This document shows, in pieces, positions 1 through 11,000 of a DNA stretch of 64,000 bases; within the stretch, counting starts at the first letter, position 1; each line of letters starts with the position of its first letter. The stretch lies in assembly GCA_050948785.1 (NCBI GenBank), contig JBMNEM010000001.1, forward strand, positions 124,001 to 188,000. The letters are read 5' to 3'. The translations under genes were made by a program, and so were the position numbers. A model generated the notes under the pieces. It made no database searches. It saw only the letters and a program-made list of their open reading frames with translations, and was not told where the DNA came from. This DNA comes from JAAZMI01 sp050948785. Lineage in GTDB: Bacteria; Bacillota; Dethiobacteria; DTU022; UBA8154.

Positions 1-1
1 T

Positions 2-904
2 GCCAGCCGTAACCGTTTTAATCTTGTCCTGGAAGGAATCGCAGCGACTGTGCCGCAGGGGGAAGTTATTGTGCAGCTGTCTTATCCCTGCGATGAGGTG
101 GGAAATCAGTTTATTCCCCCGGAAGTGGCGGCCAAGCTGGAGTCTCAAAAAAAAGATTTGATTACTCCGGAAGACCTTGGGAAAAACTATTTTCACCCTG
201 TTACCGGGATCGATTATCTGGAACTGTACCGTCAAACTATCACCAAAACAGGGGCGCGTCCAACCATATTTTTATGTAACGATCCTTTGAGAATTTTAGA
301 ATATCACCCTGATGCCGTTATTGCCGCAGATATTCATACGCGGGAGGGGACCAGGCAGAAGCTGGCTGCTCAGATTCCAAATGTATTCACCTTACAGGAT
401 TTGTTTAATGACAGCAGCCTTGAAGCCTGGTCGGAATGGGGGCTTTTAGGCAGCAACATGTCCGCTGGAAACATGATTAAACTTGCTCCCCGGGAGGCGG
501 ATAAATTTGCCTATGCACTGCAGGAGCGGATTTTTCAGGAAACGGGCAAAAAAGTGGAGGTCATTATTAATGGGGATGGCGCTTATAAAGACCCCCGCAG
601 CGGTATTTATGAACTGGCGGATCCGCTGCCGGCTTTTGGTGCGACCTCCGGGGTAAACAACCTGCGCCAGGGGTTAAAGATTAAATACCTGATCGATATT
701 TATCACCAGCAGGGAAAATCGAAGCAGGAAATCACCGCACTGCTGGCAGAAGAGGCTGCCAAAGAAAGGGAACCTGATTGTATGGAATTGGGGGGGACAA
801 CACCCCGGCGCATGGAGGATGTCCTGGCCAGCCTTGCGGATCTGGTCAGCGGTTCAGCTGATGCCGGAACGCCGTTGGTGCTGATTAAAGGGATTGTTCC
901 CTGA
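2..904 (+). CDS. Coenzyme F420-0:L-glutamate ligase-like protein (5' end outside window)
   Basis: The reading frame is open from base 2, so the true N-terminus lies upstream of the window; about 300 residues are visible. The C-terminal half contains a GDGAYKDP motif followed by GIYELADPLPAFGATSG, the pattern I associate with the F420-0:gamma-glutamyl ligase family (CofE-like) proteins of Clostridia, which are about 390 residues long. In F420 producers this enzyme adds glutamate to F420-0 with GTP. Many clostridial homologues occur without other F420 genes, so the substrate here is uncertain. The end overlaps the convergent lnt gene by about 20 bases. Family assignment is from remembered motif patterns, not a search. 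Confidence 0.6.
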   Translation, partial: ASRNRFNLVLEGIAATVPQGEVIVQLSYPCDEVGNQFIPPEVAAKLESQKKDLITPEDLGKNYFHPVTGIDYLELYRQTITKTGARPTIFLCNDPLRILEYHPDAVIAADIHTREGTRQKLAAQIPNVFTLQDLFNDSSLEAWSEWGLLGSNMSAGNMIKLAPREADKFAYALQERIFQETGKKVEVIINGDGAYKDPRSGIYELADPLPAFGATSGVNNLRQGLKIKYLIDIYHQQGKSKQEITALLAEEAAKEREPDCMELGGTTPRRMEDVLASLADLVSGSADAGTPLVLIKGIVP

Positions 905-2588
905 GGAAAGACTTGCGGCAGGCGATAAAAAGGATTAACAGGCAGGGGTAAAGGAAGTAGTTGCCGCCAAGAAGGTAAAGGGTCTGGCGACGGGGCATTT
1001 TTGTCTCCAGAAGGGCTACTCCTTCCTGTAAAACAGGCAAGCGTAAAACTTCCTGGCCGTAGGGATCAAAAGAGATGGTATAGCCGGTATTGGCGATCTG
1101 TGTAACGCCCACTCCTGTTTCCAGAGCCCGGATGGCCGCGGCGCGCGCATGCTGTTCCAACCCGTTGCTGTCCAGAAACCAGGCATCGTTGGTGAGAACA
1201 AAGAGATGGTCAGCACCTTTTTGCACAATACTACGGGCCGGGTGAGGAAAATAAGATTCAAAACAGATGATCCCGCCAAAAAAGAAATCCTTAAAATTAA
1301 AACTTTGAGCAGCGGTTCCGGGTGTATAGGTTCCCAGGGAAATGTTCAGGTTGAAAAAGCTGTTTAACAAGTTGGGCAAAGGGAAATACTCTGCAAACGG
1401 GACCAATTTGATTTTATCGTAGCGTTTTCCTAAGTTCTCCCTATCTTTTTGCAGGAGGACGGAGTTGAATGTTTTCTGTTCGCTTTGATCTTCATACATG
1501 GCTCCAAAAAGTATGGCGGCTCCTGTTTCTTCCGAGAGGGCGGCCATTTCTTTTTCTGCTTCAGGGTGATTTCTTGCCACGTTGGCGGAAAAAACTGTTT
1601 CGGGCCAGACAATTAAATCGAGAGGGGCATAAAGAGTGTGTGCCCGGCGGCTTAAATCCAGGTATTTTTGAAAATTTTGGCGGGACAGGGAGGGGTTGAG
1701 GATATCTTCCTGGGGGATATTGCCTTGCACCAGGGCCAGACGTAAGGGTCTGTCATTTTTCTCTACAGGAAAAAGAGAAGGCAGGTATAAGCCGCCCCCT
1801 AAAAGAGCAAGAAAGATGAAAACAGAAATGATTATCTCTCTGCAGCAGCGGCGGCCAACTTTTTCCCGGTGGCTGCGCCAGAGTAGAAAAATAAGCGCCT
1901 GTGCGAAGACCATTAAAAAGGAAAGGCCCCAGTAGCCGTACAGGGAGATGCTTTGCAAGAGAGGGATACTTTCCTGAGTGTAGCCTAAAAAACCGCCTGT
2001 ATGTCCCAGAAAACCTTGCGAGCGCAGGTACTCCCCCAGCACCCAGGCTGAAGGCAGGGCCAGGGCGGGCAGAAGTATTTTTTTATCCTGCAGGATGAAG
2101 GAGGCAGTTAAGGAAAAAAGGCCCCAAAAAAGAGCGGAATAGAGGGCCGTGGCAACGACCACCAGGATGCCGAAATAACGCGTGAAAAAGAAATTTACGG
2201 AAAGGGATATGTAGGAGTTAAGATGCAGAAAAAAAATAAATCCTGCTAAAAACCCACCCCGGAAACACTTTTTCCCGGACGAAATCTCTTTTTCAATGTA
2301 AAAGAAAAGAGGCAATAAACAAATCCACCCCAGATACCCTTTATTCCCGGGCATAAAAGCAAGCAGTGAAAAAAGAGCGGAAAGCAGCGGTAAGGCATTG
2401 TGGTAGTATTTTTTTCCCCATCTGTAGAGCGTCAAAAGTGTTTCCTCCAAAGGTGCTTCCTCCTGAGATAAGTCTATCAAAAAAATACTCGGGAGAAAAG
2501 GAGTAAAAAAGCACGGCCAGCTGGAAAGAAGCACCAGTTTGTGCAATCCTTGCTGATTACCGTACAAAAAATAATTGACGGTTTTCAA
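885..2588 (-). CDS. lnt: Apolipoprotein N-acyltransferase
   Basis: Integral membrane enzyme that transfers a third acyl chain to the N-terminal diacylglyceryl-cysteine of lipoproteins. Hydrophobic helices fill residues about 64-270, followed by a nitrilase-like catalytic domain. The triad can be seen: Glu in LIVWPET (about residue 330), Lys in DKIKLVPFAEYF (about 394) and Cys in GGIICFESYFP (442). The listed start is a TTG and gives 567 residues, longer than the usual 500-530; the first 60 residues are not typical and the real start may lie further in, though no ATG occurs before the first helix. It converges on the F420-ligase-like gene. Lnt is unusual in monoderm Firmicutes; lgt for the first lipoprotein step is at 41507. 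Confidence 0.88.
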   Translation of the reverse strand: MKTVNYFLYGNQQGLHKLVLLSSWPCFFTPFLPSIFLIDLSQEEAPLEETLLTLYRWGKKYYHNALPLLSALFSLLAFMPGNKGYLGWICLLPLFFYIEKEISSGKKCFRGGFLAGFIFFLHLNSYISLSVNFFFTRYFGILVVVATALYSALFWGLFSLTASFILQDKKILLPALALPSAWVLGEYLRSQGFLGHTGGFLGYTQESIPLLQSISLYGYWGLSFLMVFAQALIFLLWRSHREKVGRRCCREIIISVFIFLALLGGGLYLPSLFPVEKNDRPLRLALVQGNIPQEDILNPSLSRQNFQKYLDLSRRAHTLYAPLDLIVWPETVFSANVARNHPEAEKEMAALSEETGAAILFGAMYEDQSEQKTFNSVLLQKDRENLGKRYDKIKLVPFAEYFPLPNLLNSFFNLNISLGTYTPGTAAQSFNFKDFFFGGIICFESYFPHPARSIVQKGADHLFVLTNDAWFLDSNGLEQHARAAAIRALETGVGVTQIANTGYTISFDPYGQEVLRLPVLQEGVALLETKMPRRQTLYLLGGNYFLYPCLLILFIACRKSFLREQSL

Positions 2589-2659
2589 TAAATATGCTTT
2601 AATATTAATTGGTTTAAGTTTTTATTATAAATATTATAATTTACCGGGGAGGGGAAATT

Positions 2660-2836
2660 ATGCCAGCCAAAGTTGATGCGGAAAAGTGCTCTGGTTGCGG
2701 CAGCTGCGCGGATGTATGTCCTACCGAAGCTATTACTCTTAAAGATGACGTAGCTGTAGTTGATGTTGATGAGTGTACGGATTGCGCTTCTTGTGTTGAC
2801 GAGTGCCCCGAGGAGGCTATTGAAGTAGAAGATTAG
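2660..2836 (+). CDS. 2[4Fe-4S] ferredoxin
   Basis: A 58-residue protein starting at ATG 2660 behind a GGGGAGGGG ribosome binding site. Two C-x2-C-x2-C-x3-C-P motifs are visible (CSGCGSCADVCP near residues 10-21 and CTDCASCVDECP near 39-50). This is the classic clostridial bacterial-type ferredoxin carrying two [4Fe-4S] clusters, a low-potential electron carrier in the cytoplasm. A TATAAT box lies at 2635-2640 and a strong intrinsic terminator follows the stop, so it is probably a single-gene transcript. The residues between and after the clusters are rich in Asp and Glu, as expected. Confidence 0.95.
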   Translation: MPAKVDAEKCSGCGSCADVCPTEAITLKDDVAVVDVDECTDCASCVDECPEEAIEVED

Positions 2837-2862
2837 AGGCGGTTAGGAATTGAGAAGTTTTC

Positions 2863-2894
2863 AAAAAGTACGCCGCTGGCGGCGTACTTTTTAT
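2863..2894 (+). terminator. Intrinsic terminator of the ferredoxin gene
   Basis: Perfect inverted repeat with a 12-base arm (AAAGTACGCCGC and its complement), a minimal loop and a T-run, placed 27 bases after the ferredoxin stop. Confidence 0.9.
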
Positions 2895-2927
2895 TTGGGG
2901 TGTTTTTGTGTTTTGTGGGAAGTGGTG

Positions 2928-2956
2928 TTGACAGGCTAACAAAGAGTGGCTATAAT
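2928..2956 (+). promoter_or_regulatory. Consensus sigma-A promoter of tRNA-Ala
   Basis: TTGACA at 2928-2933 and TATAAT at 2951-2956 are separated by exactly 17 bases, and the tRNA begins 20 bases further on. Both boxes match the consensus perfectly, as is common for stable RNA genes. Confidence 0.92.
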
Positions 2957-2975
2957 GTAAAAGGAAAAGACATAT

Positions 2976-3050
2976 GGGGCTGTGGCGCAGGGGGAGCGCG
3001 CCTCCTTGGCATGGAGGAGGTCGCGGGTTCGAATCCCGCCAGCTCCACCA
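2976..3050 (+). tRNA. tRNA-Ala(GGC)
   Basis: A complete cloverleaf with encoded CCA. The acceptor arm is GGGGCTG/CAGCTCC and contains the G3-U70 wobble pair that is the alanine identity element. The anticodon stem CCTCC/GGAGG carries a seven-base loop TTGGCAT with anticodon GGC. The T-arm contains GGTTCGAATCC. It has its own consensus promoter directly upstream. Confidence 0.97.
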
Positions 3051-3241
3051 AATAATCTACCATCTATTGATAAAAAGAATTTTATCGGTGGGTGGTTTTA
3101 TTTTTGCCCAAAAGGCTTGAAACAAACCGGATTTCAGCAGTTTTGGGTTTTGCTTTCTTTTAATTAATGATGTAGAGGTCGGAGAATCAAATTGAGCAAT
3201 AAATAAATGCTTGGTGAAAGGAATGGCTGATAGTGTAATTG
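3051..3241. other. Intergenic stretch after tRNA-Ala
   Basis: No convincing gene. A weak hairpin (GATAAAA/TTTTATC, 3069-3086) followed by T-rich sequence may terminate the tRNA transcript. Confidence 0.4.
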
Positions 3242-4049
3242 ATGGAGTCGCAATCTACACAGGCTGGAGCACCGATATTTGGGACTTTGGAGACGATAAT
3301 GACCTCCTATTATAAAGTCGTTTCAATCGCTCTTTGGAAAAGAAGAACTGCTTGCCAAGGTGATTGAGTGCTTCCCCTATCCGATTCAGATTTACGCTCC
3401 GGACGGAACCTCGGTGCTGGTGAATAAGGCTATGCTGGCTGAATATCATGCTATCAGTCCGGACACGGTTGTCGGGAAATACAATGTATTTAAAGATCCT
3501 GATGTCATCGCAACAGGTCAGATCCATGCGTTAAAGCGGGCATTTAGTGGGGAAACCGTCTTTTTTCCGGATGTCAGAGTGCCTTTGGAAGGAATTGCGG
3601 AGCGTTACGGCATACAGGACTTCGATGTAGAGGCCATATACCAGGACATTACGGTTTTCCCTATTCTGGATGACGAAAAACGGGTGATCTATGTCGCGGC
3701 ATTTTTAATCAACAGGAGGGTTTATCGCGGCAAGGATGAAATTGAAAAGGCAAAAGAATACATAGAAATCCACTGGCTGGAAAGGTTTGACTTGAACGAA
3801 ACGGCAAGGGCGGCCTGCCTCAGCAAAGCCCATTTTACAAAGCTGTTCAAGAAGCATACCGGTGTAACGCCTCATGAGTATTATACTAATTATAAAATCA
3901 GTAAATTGAAGGAGAAGCTGCTGGATACCAACCTTTCCATCGCCCAAGCCTTTGCCGCCTGCAACATGGACTATAACGGCCATTCCGCCCGAGTATTTAA
4001 AAATAAAACCGGACTTTCCCCTTCTGCTTACCGGAAAAAGTCAGAATAA
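3242..4049 (+). CDS. PAS-AraC family transcriptional regulator, frameshifted near the N-terminus
   Basis: The main frame runs from about 3303 to 4049. Its N-terminal half (to about residue 125 after the GTG at 3360) is a PAS-like sensor domain (FPYPIQIYAPDGTSVLVNK). The C-terminal 100 residues are an AraC/XylS double helix-turn-helix (AACLSKAHFTKLFKKHTGVTP and the GLSPSAYRKK ending). No good start codon exists in this frame, but a conserved-looking segment (FGKEELLAKVIE) continues upstream of 3360. An ATG at 3242 in another frame reads into MTSYYK at 3299-3316, and a single-base shift near 3310-3322 would join them. It is therefore probably one gene with a +1 frameshift, either real or an assembly error. 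The PAS part resembles the product starting at 4312. The ligand is unknown. Confidence 0.7.
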
Positions 4050-4075
4050 AAAATTGCCATAAAAAGTAATAAGAA

Positions 4076-4116
4076 AAAGCCAGGCTTTTGTGTGTACGAA
4101 AGCCCGGCTTTTTTTA
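4076..4116 (+). terminator. Intrinsic terminator of the AraC-type regulator
   Basis: Imperfect inverted repeat AAAGCC-GGCTTTTG ... CGAAAGCC-GGCT followed by seven T, 27 bases after the stop codon. Confidence 0.8.
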
Positions 4117-4311
4117 TTGTGAATACAACAAGGTTCCCGGGATCCGTCAGCAATCCTTGATTGCGTTGACGGGTAGGGGCTCTTATTTTCAAGATCGCAC
4201 TTTCCTTACTAATTATAAGCATATCCAACCTATCCTCACAGCCGGCGGGCTAATAAAATATTGGTAGCCATAATGAAAATATCGGCACTTTGGCTGGAAA
4301 GGAGCGTTCAT

Positions 4312-4800
4312 ATGGGGGGCAAAACGAAAGAGCAGCTGCTTGAGGAACTGTTGGAAGTACAGAAAATGTTGGAGGAAAGAACAGAGACTCAAGGTCATAT
4401 GATAAGAAAATTTCAGACGCTTATCGAAAATGAGGGGCTGTTTTCTCAAATAATCGACTTTCTCCCTTATCCCCTCGCTATATTTACACCACAGTATACA
4501 CTGGCCATGACAAATAAGGCTTTTACGGCGGAAACAAAAACGCGGGTCATGTATCCGGAAAAAGGAGCCGCACGCATTCTTCAACACAAGATCAACGATA
4601 TGCGACTGGCTGCCGCCATCACAGGGGTCTTCGCCGGGAATACCTTCTTTTTAGAGGACTTAAAGAACCCGTTTTTCATTTTTTCAGAAATTACGCAGCA
4701 AAGAGCGGCGGAGCCTGACCGTTTCAATAGGGTCGTTATTTTTCCTGTTCCGGCCGATGACGCTGAAATCACCCACGGCGTGATTGTGTTTATGTCATGA
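4312..4800 (+). CDS. Stand-alone PAS-domain protein
   Basis: ATG 4312 is chosen because GGAAAGGAGCG lies just upstream; it gives 162 residues. Residues about 1-35 are charged and probably helical, followed by a PAS-like fold (IIDFLPYPLAIFTPQYTLAMTNKAF) that aligns by eye with the sensor domain of the AraC regulator just upstream. No DNA-binding or kinase domain follows. It may be a truncated paralogue or a small sensory partner. The signal is not known. Confidence 0.55.
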   Translation: MGGKTKEQLLEELLEVQKMLEERTETQGHMIRKFQTLIENEGLFSQIIDFLPYPLAIFTPQYTLAMTNKAFTAETKTRVMYPEKGAARILQHKINDMRLAAAITGVFAGNTFFLEDLKNPFFIFSEITQQRAAEPDRFNRVVIFPVPADDAEITHGVIVFMS

Positions 4801-4851
4801 GTAAAGCACATCGTGATTTCGGTTCCCTGAACTGTTGCCATTGAAAAATAA

Positions 4852-4926
4852 ATATGACCAACCGGAAATTATCCTGCTGGTCATATCATGCAAGGAGGGT
4901 CATTTATGAAAACGTATTTACGTTAG
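4852..4926 (+). promoter_or_regulatory. Leader hairpin and six-codon mini-ORF before the SLH gene
   Basis: A nine-base inverted repeat (ATATGACCA, 4852-4860, with its complement at 4878-4886) is followed by a strong AAGGAGGG site and an ATG at 4906 that opens only six codons (MKTYLR, stop 4924-4926). The arrangement resembles a leader peptide ahead of the gene starting at 5005, but could be coincidental. Confidence 0.3.
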
Positions 4927-5004
4927 CTTTGGTAGTTATACCAAGCTGTTTTGATAGCTGTAAAGGTATATGAAGCCTATAAAAAATGAAGGGAGTTCTA
5001 GAGC

Positions 5005-8000
5005 GTGAAAAAGATTCTATCGGTATTTTTGGTTTTTCTTCTGAGCCTAAGCATGATACCGGCTGGAGGAGCTGTTTACGCCGAAGATAGCGGAAGCGGT
5101 GGTGGTAGTGGCGGTGGAGGCGGCGTAAGCAACATAACCGGCATTACAATATTAAACCCACCCAAACTGTTCTATTATGTAGGCGAATCACTGCATTTGG
5201 GGCCATTCGGCGACGATGACGAAGATGGTTTGTTTGTCAAATTGGAATTTGCTCAGGGTGATCCCGAATATGTACCCTATAGCGGCTTCGAAAGCTGGGG
5301 CATCACTACCGATCCGGCCAATGGCACAGAATTGACGGCAGACCATGACGGCAAGCATATTAAGGTAACTGTTAACGACTTAGAAGTCTTTACGGAGGCT
5401 CCTTTGATTGTAACTTCTGTTCAGGAAGGTGCTGCACTTGATCCCGAAACAGCAAGTTTTGACAAAAATCCAGCCAATCAGGAGGATGTAAGGGTTGAAG
5501 TTAATTGGTTGGAGAATGCTCTGGAGCTTATCAAAATAAATTATGGCGAAAACTATTTTGTCTCAGATGAGCATTACGATTTTAGCACGGATGATAGCAG
5601 CGGTAAATATTATTTAACCTTAAAAAAAGAACTCCTGGATTTATTACCTGTAGGTCAAGAAACATTTACGCTTAAATTCAGTAGGTATATAAGCGTGGAG
5701 TTAAAGGTAAACATAATAGATACCACCGATCCGGTCTTACCTCCCTGGCCGGAAGGCAGTACCTTGACAGCAAGCAGCGTGACCAGCGAATCAGCTTGTT
5801 TAAGCTGGACAGCGGCTTCAGAGGACTATGGGGTGACGGAGTACAAAATATATCAGAACGATACGCTGATTCAGACCGTTGACGGTAAAGCTACTGCCTG
5901 TGAAATCACCGGACTCTCACCAAAGACAGAGTACACCTTTCGGGTCGAGGCCGGGAACGGCAGTGGACAGTGGACAACCGACGGGCCGACTGTTACTGTC
6001 ACCACCCTTTCGCCGCCCATCAGCAATCCTCCCACCTGGCCTGAGGGGAGTACACTGACGGTAAGTAGCGCCACTTACGACACGGTTAACTTAAGCTGGA
6101 CACCGGCTCAGGATGACGTTGCAGTAACGGGTTACAAGATATATCAGGACGGTACGCTTATCCAGACTTTAGGCTCAAGCAATACTTTTGAAGTTACCGG
6201 ACTTTTGCCTTCTACCACCTATAATTTTCAGGTACAGGCAGGAGATGGGGACGGACAATGGACAACGGACGGACCGACTGTCAGTGTCACCACCGAACCT
6301 CTGGCAGTACCGGAGATAGTGGAATTAAAGCTTAATGCCCCCCGCAAAAACATTAAAGGCTCCCTTTATATGGGGGATACAGCAAAAATTGAACTAACCT
6401 CAACAGAAACAGGCCTGGAGCCGGAGGTTACGGTATACTACAGGGAATTGAAGAGTGATCGTACAAATATAGAAGAAAAATCAAGCACGGTCACTCTTTC
6501 CGAAACGTCATCCGGCAGCAAAAGATATACTACGGATTTTCCCTTAACCGAAGGTATATGGGAAATAGTGTCCCTGGAGGGAAAAGTGCCCGGGAGCACA
6601 CCCCAAAAGGTAGAAATAAACAGCAGGGTGGCGGGCAGACTTAAAGCCGCAGTGCAGCCGCCCGCCGGGCTGAGTTCTGAGGAGGCTAAAACTTATAACC
6701 AATTATTGGCTGCGTCTTTTGCTACCATCAGCACTGCCAAAAGCGGCGGCAGATTCACCGGGCAGTTTAAAGACGGTAATATCATAATTGAAGGCCTGGA
6801 TCCGGCTCTGGATTATATTTTCGTGCATTACGATGCCAATTACCGGTCGATTTATCAAAGCACTGCCATAGATGTCAAGGGCGGTCTGGAAACCGTACTC
6901 AATTATGAGATTGGCGCCCCTTCTAATATCAAAGTCAGGGTTGTAGATGATAATACCGGACTCCCGGTTAAAAACGCCATGGTAACAGGCAAGGCAACAT
7001 ATGCTAATGGGATAAAAACAACGCGTTCCTCATATACGGATGAAAATGGCTACGCAGCGGCAGAGGCTCCATATTTCATTAAAGGTGCGTTAAAAGGTTC
7101 ACAGATTGAGTTTACGACCACGTATTACTCAAGAACAAACGATGGGTCTGACTGGTATGAAGACGGGTCTTTGCAGGCGGAAATTGCGGCAGTGGGTGAT
7201 AATGAGTTTGAAGTCAGGATAAAGAAAGCAAAAATGGTAACGATTACAGGTACCGTGAGGAACAGCGATGGAGTTCCCTTGGAAGATGTTTATGTATCCC
7301 TTGCAAAGGGAGTTTACAAAGATGGAAGGCCAATAGTAAGAATATACTTGTCTTCCAAAACGGACTCCAACGGTGTATATACCTTGCAGGCAGCTAAAAT
7401 CCCAGATGAAATTGAAGTAGCCTTTTATAAGGGAAATATGGAGCAAAAAGAGAAACTTTTGCTGAAGGAGGGAATTAACACTCGTGATGTCACCTTTTCG
7501 CACTATTTAACGCCCACTATAAAGGTGATCCTGAAAACAATGGATCTCTCCGGAAACATAGGAAAAGCAATTATCGCAAACAACTTAGTATCATTAGGGA
7601 TAATGGGACGTTCTAATTTAAAAATTGTAAACGAAACAACAGGTTCAACAAGGTGGACGGATGACGGTACCGGTTATTTTTCCATACCGGGAGAACCTGG
7701 CGATACAGTAGAGGTTTCATACGATGGAGAACGATTCGGCCTTGGAAAAGGCTCGGCCACGGCCGTCATAAATGAGAACAATTATGCGGAAGTTACAGTT
7801 TTTTTAAAAGAAATGGGAAGTATATGTGCCAATGTCACAGACCAAACCGGAAGTAAAAGGATAGGCGAAAAAAGGTACATGTATCTGTTTGCAGCCGATA
7901 ACGGCCAATATGTAAGCACTGGTGAATCATCTGCTCCCTATATTTCTCAAAGCTTGCCGGAAGGTCGATATAACATTGTATTATCCTGGGATAGATACGG

Positions 8001-11000
8001 GGGTCAGTTTCACTATAGCTGGTGGCAGAATGACTCCAACTGCATTAGAGTCGAAAATATCGAGGTGAAGGACGGAGAAATCAGCGACCTCGGTACTCAA
8101 GTTATAAATTATCATATATCAGATTTATACTTCAGATATAAGGCAGCCAGTGGCATTACCCCAAACAGCGCTGCCGCGCTGCCCGGAAGAGTTGTTACAT
8201 TAAGGGTTGTTTATGACTATGACCGTGATAGAGTCATAACCCCAGGCAAACTCGATCTTGTGGCGCAGATACCGCTTGGCGCCACCTATGTAGAGGGTTC
8301 CGCCGTCCACAGGATGACAAGGGGCAATACAACTGCAAATCCTGTCATTGACGAAAGTGCCGGCGCCATAACCCTTGACTTAAAGGACAGCATTGAGGGA
8401 GCCGCGGGCACTTTAACTTACCAGGTCAGGGTCAGCACTCCGGCTATTTACGATAAAATGTGTGCAAGTGCCGAGCTCAGGTTTACTGCGTGGGGAACTC
8501 AGCGGTCTGAAATGTTTGGTTCCTTTGAAATTCCTACAAAGATGATAACCTTAGATTCGCCCCTTGATATAGATAAATATCTCATGGGAAATCCCGTTAA
8601 GTTCAGCGGCCTGGCCCCTGCCAATAATATTGTGGAACTTTATGACGGCAATATTAAAATTGGCGAGGCGCAAGCCACCCAAACGGGCCAATGGTCTGCC
8701 AGCCTTTTATTACCCGACATGGGAGCCCCGGCCTTTCATCACATAATGGCAAAGACAATGGCGGACGGTGTGGAGTACTTTGATAGGGATTTGATACTGG
8801 TAGGGGTTGAAGGGGTCTATATGACGGAGTTTACACTGGGACAGGGCAACAATGCTATTAAAATCGACCCAAACGGGTCACCAAAGTTTCCCTTTGCCAT
8901 AAGCGGGCAAGGTGATTTTTTAGCCGGTGTTTCCTTCAGCGATAATGAAAGGGTGAGAAATGTAAAGATACTGGGATGTGATGCCACCCGCCAGGGTAAT
9001 GAATTCAGAGCTCTGGTTCCCTATTCCATGTCTACTTCTTCTGAAATCATTGTGGATTACGAGGAGGAATTAATTGAACCCGAAGATATATCAAAATTTA
9101 TCCATGATTTGGTCCCGCCATCTGTAAAAGAAGCAGAAGCTGAGTTTGTAGAGGAAGGGACTACCATAGATGATGTTCATCTTGAGTATGGCGCTGACGG
9201 ATATATAAGAGCTTTAGACATCCCCAGGTTCAAGTTGACGATGCAGGATGGAAGCATCACTGCGGGTATGACGCTGGAGCCGGTGACATTCGACACTTCC
9301 AAGGCAAAGAACCGCACTAATCTGGGGAACGGCCTGTACGGCTATGATTTTTCCTACGAGTTTATAGATGGGAGATATGTGATAACAGCCTATCTGGACA
9401 GGCGGCTTTTCCCCCAACCGGCAGACTACCAGGCGGGACAGATGAGATTGCTTGCCGCAAGCGCGGGCCTTGAAACCGTTAAGGCCGTTCTTGATGTGGT
9501 AAGCGACGGGAATGATCTGTTGGGTGCTTACGGTGATCTTTCCACAAGCGCGCAAATGGCGAACCTTATGGCAAAATATGAGAGTGTAAGACCCAACCTG
9601 GCGCCTCATTTAGCAGAGTATTATGACGGGCAGATAGCGATGATGGGTGAAAACATTCTCATGGGCAAATCCCTTGGCTCTATAGGAAGCATTGTGGCGG
9701 AGGCCGGGAATCTGGTACCCTTGCTGGGGCAGGTTGTAGTAGGTGCGGCCGATCTGATATCCGGAAAGCTACTGGGCGATATGTTTGATAATGAGTTTAC
9801 ATCTGATTACAATAGGCTCATGACCGAGTTTCGCAGCTTACCGGGGGGCGAGGAGGAGTATGAAGAAGGTAATGAGAAGCCAATTTGGGCGTCCCATACT
9901 AAACCCATGGACTCCTACTGGTACTGGTATTGGTATATATACCAGCGTGATAAGTGGTATGATTATGACGGGGAAGATGATAATAATGGTTATCCCCCCG
10001 GTTCCCGCAGGCCCGGAAGAAAGCCTTTGAGGCCCCACTGGATCTATGACCCCAGCGGATTTGTGTACGAAGGGGTAGAGGACGACCGCATTGAGGGGGT
10101 CACCGCCACAGCCCTGTTCCTTCCAAAAGAAGCGGCTCCTGACGCGGCTTCCGCCAAGGCCAGCGATGGGTGGCAGTTCTGGGACGCCGAATGGTACCTG
10201 CAGGAAAATCCCCAGACCACCAACGCCGAAGGAAGGTACGCCTGGGATGTGCCCGAGGGCTGGTGGATGGTGCAATACGTCAAAGAGGGCTACCAGACAG
10301 CCTACAGCGACGCACTGCCGGTCCCTCCTCCCCAATTGGATGTCAATATTCCTATGGTGAAGCTGGAAAAGCCCGCCGTTGAAAAAACAGTGTGGGGCGG
10401 CGGCGGACGATATGTGGACGTATATTTCAGCAAATATATGGATATCCGGTCGCTTGACGAGGCAAATTCCGTCAGCCTTGCCGTGTATGCCGACGGCAGT
10501 GGAAGCACCGTACCTGTAACTGCCGAATATCCTGTTCCGGTAAAAACAGGAGTAGGCGGACTGAGTCTGACTAAAGTTGCAAGATTTATTCCGGATGCAC
10601 CTCTGACAGTGGGCGGGCAGTATACGCTGATAGTAAATAAAGCTGTAGCGGATTATGCCGGTTTCTCCATGACGGATGATTATACCGGGCTTGGAACCGT
10701 TCCTGCCGCCGCCCTTATTGGAAATCTGACCGCCTCTGATATAACGGTGGAGCCGGGAAAGGACATTACCCGGGATGTTATGGATACGTTGATCTTTACC
10801 GCCGATAACCCCGGTGAAGAGGGGATGCTGGATAAAAGGGCGGTACTCCAATCCTCCAACGCAAATCTGGTATGGATTTCGGATGACGGAAAAGTATTTT
10901 CCATGGGTGAGGGTACTGTTCAAATAACCGCAACAGCAGTGGACGATGTAAGCAAGAAGGCTGATTTTACCGTAAAAGCAGCTTATCCTCCTAGACCGGT

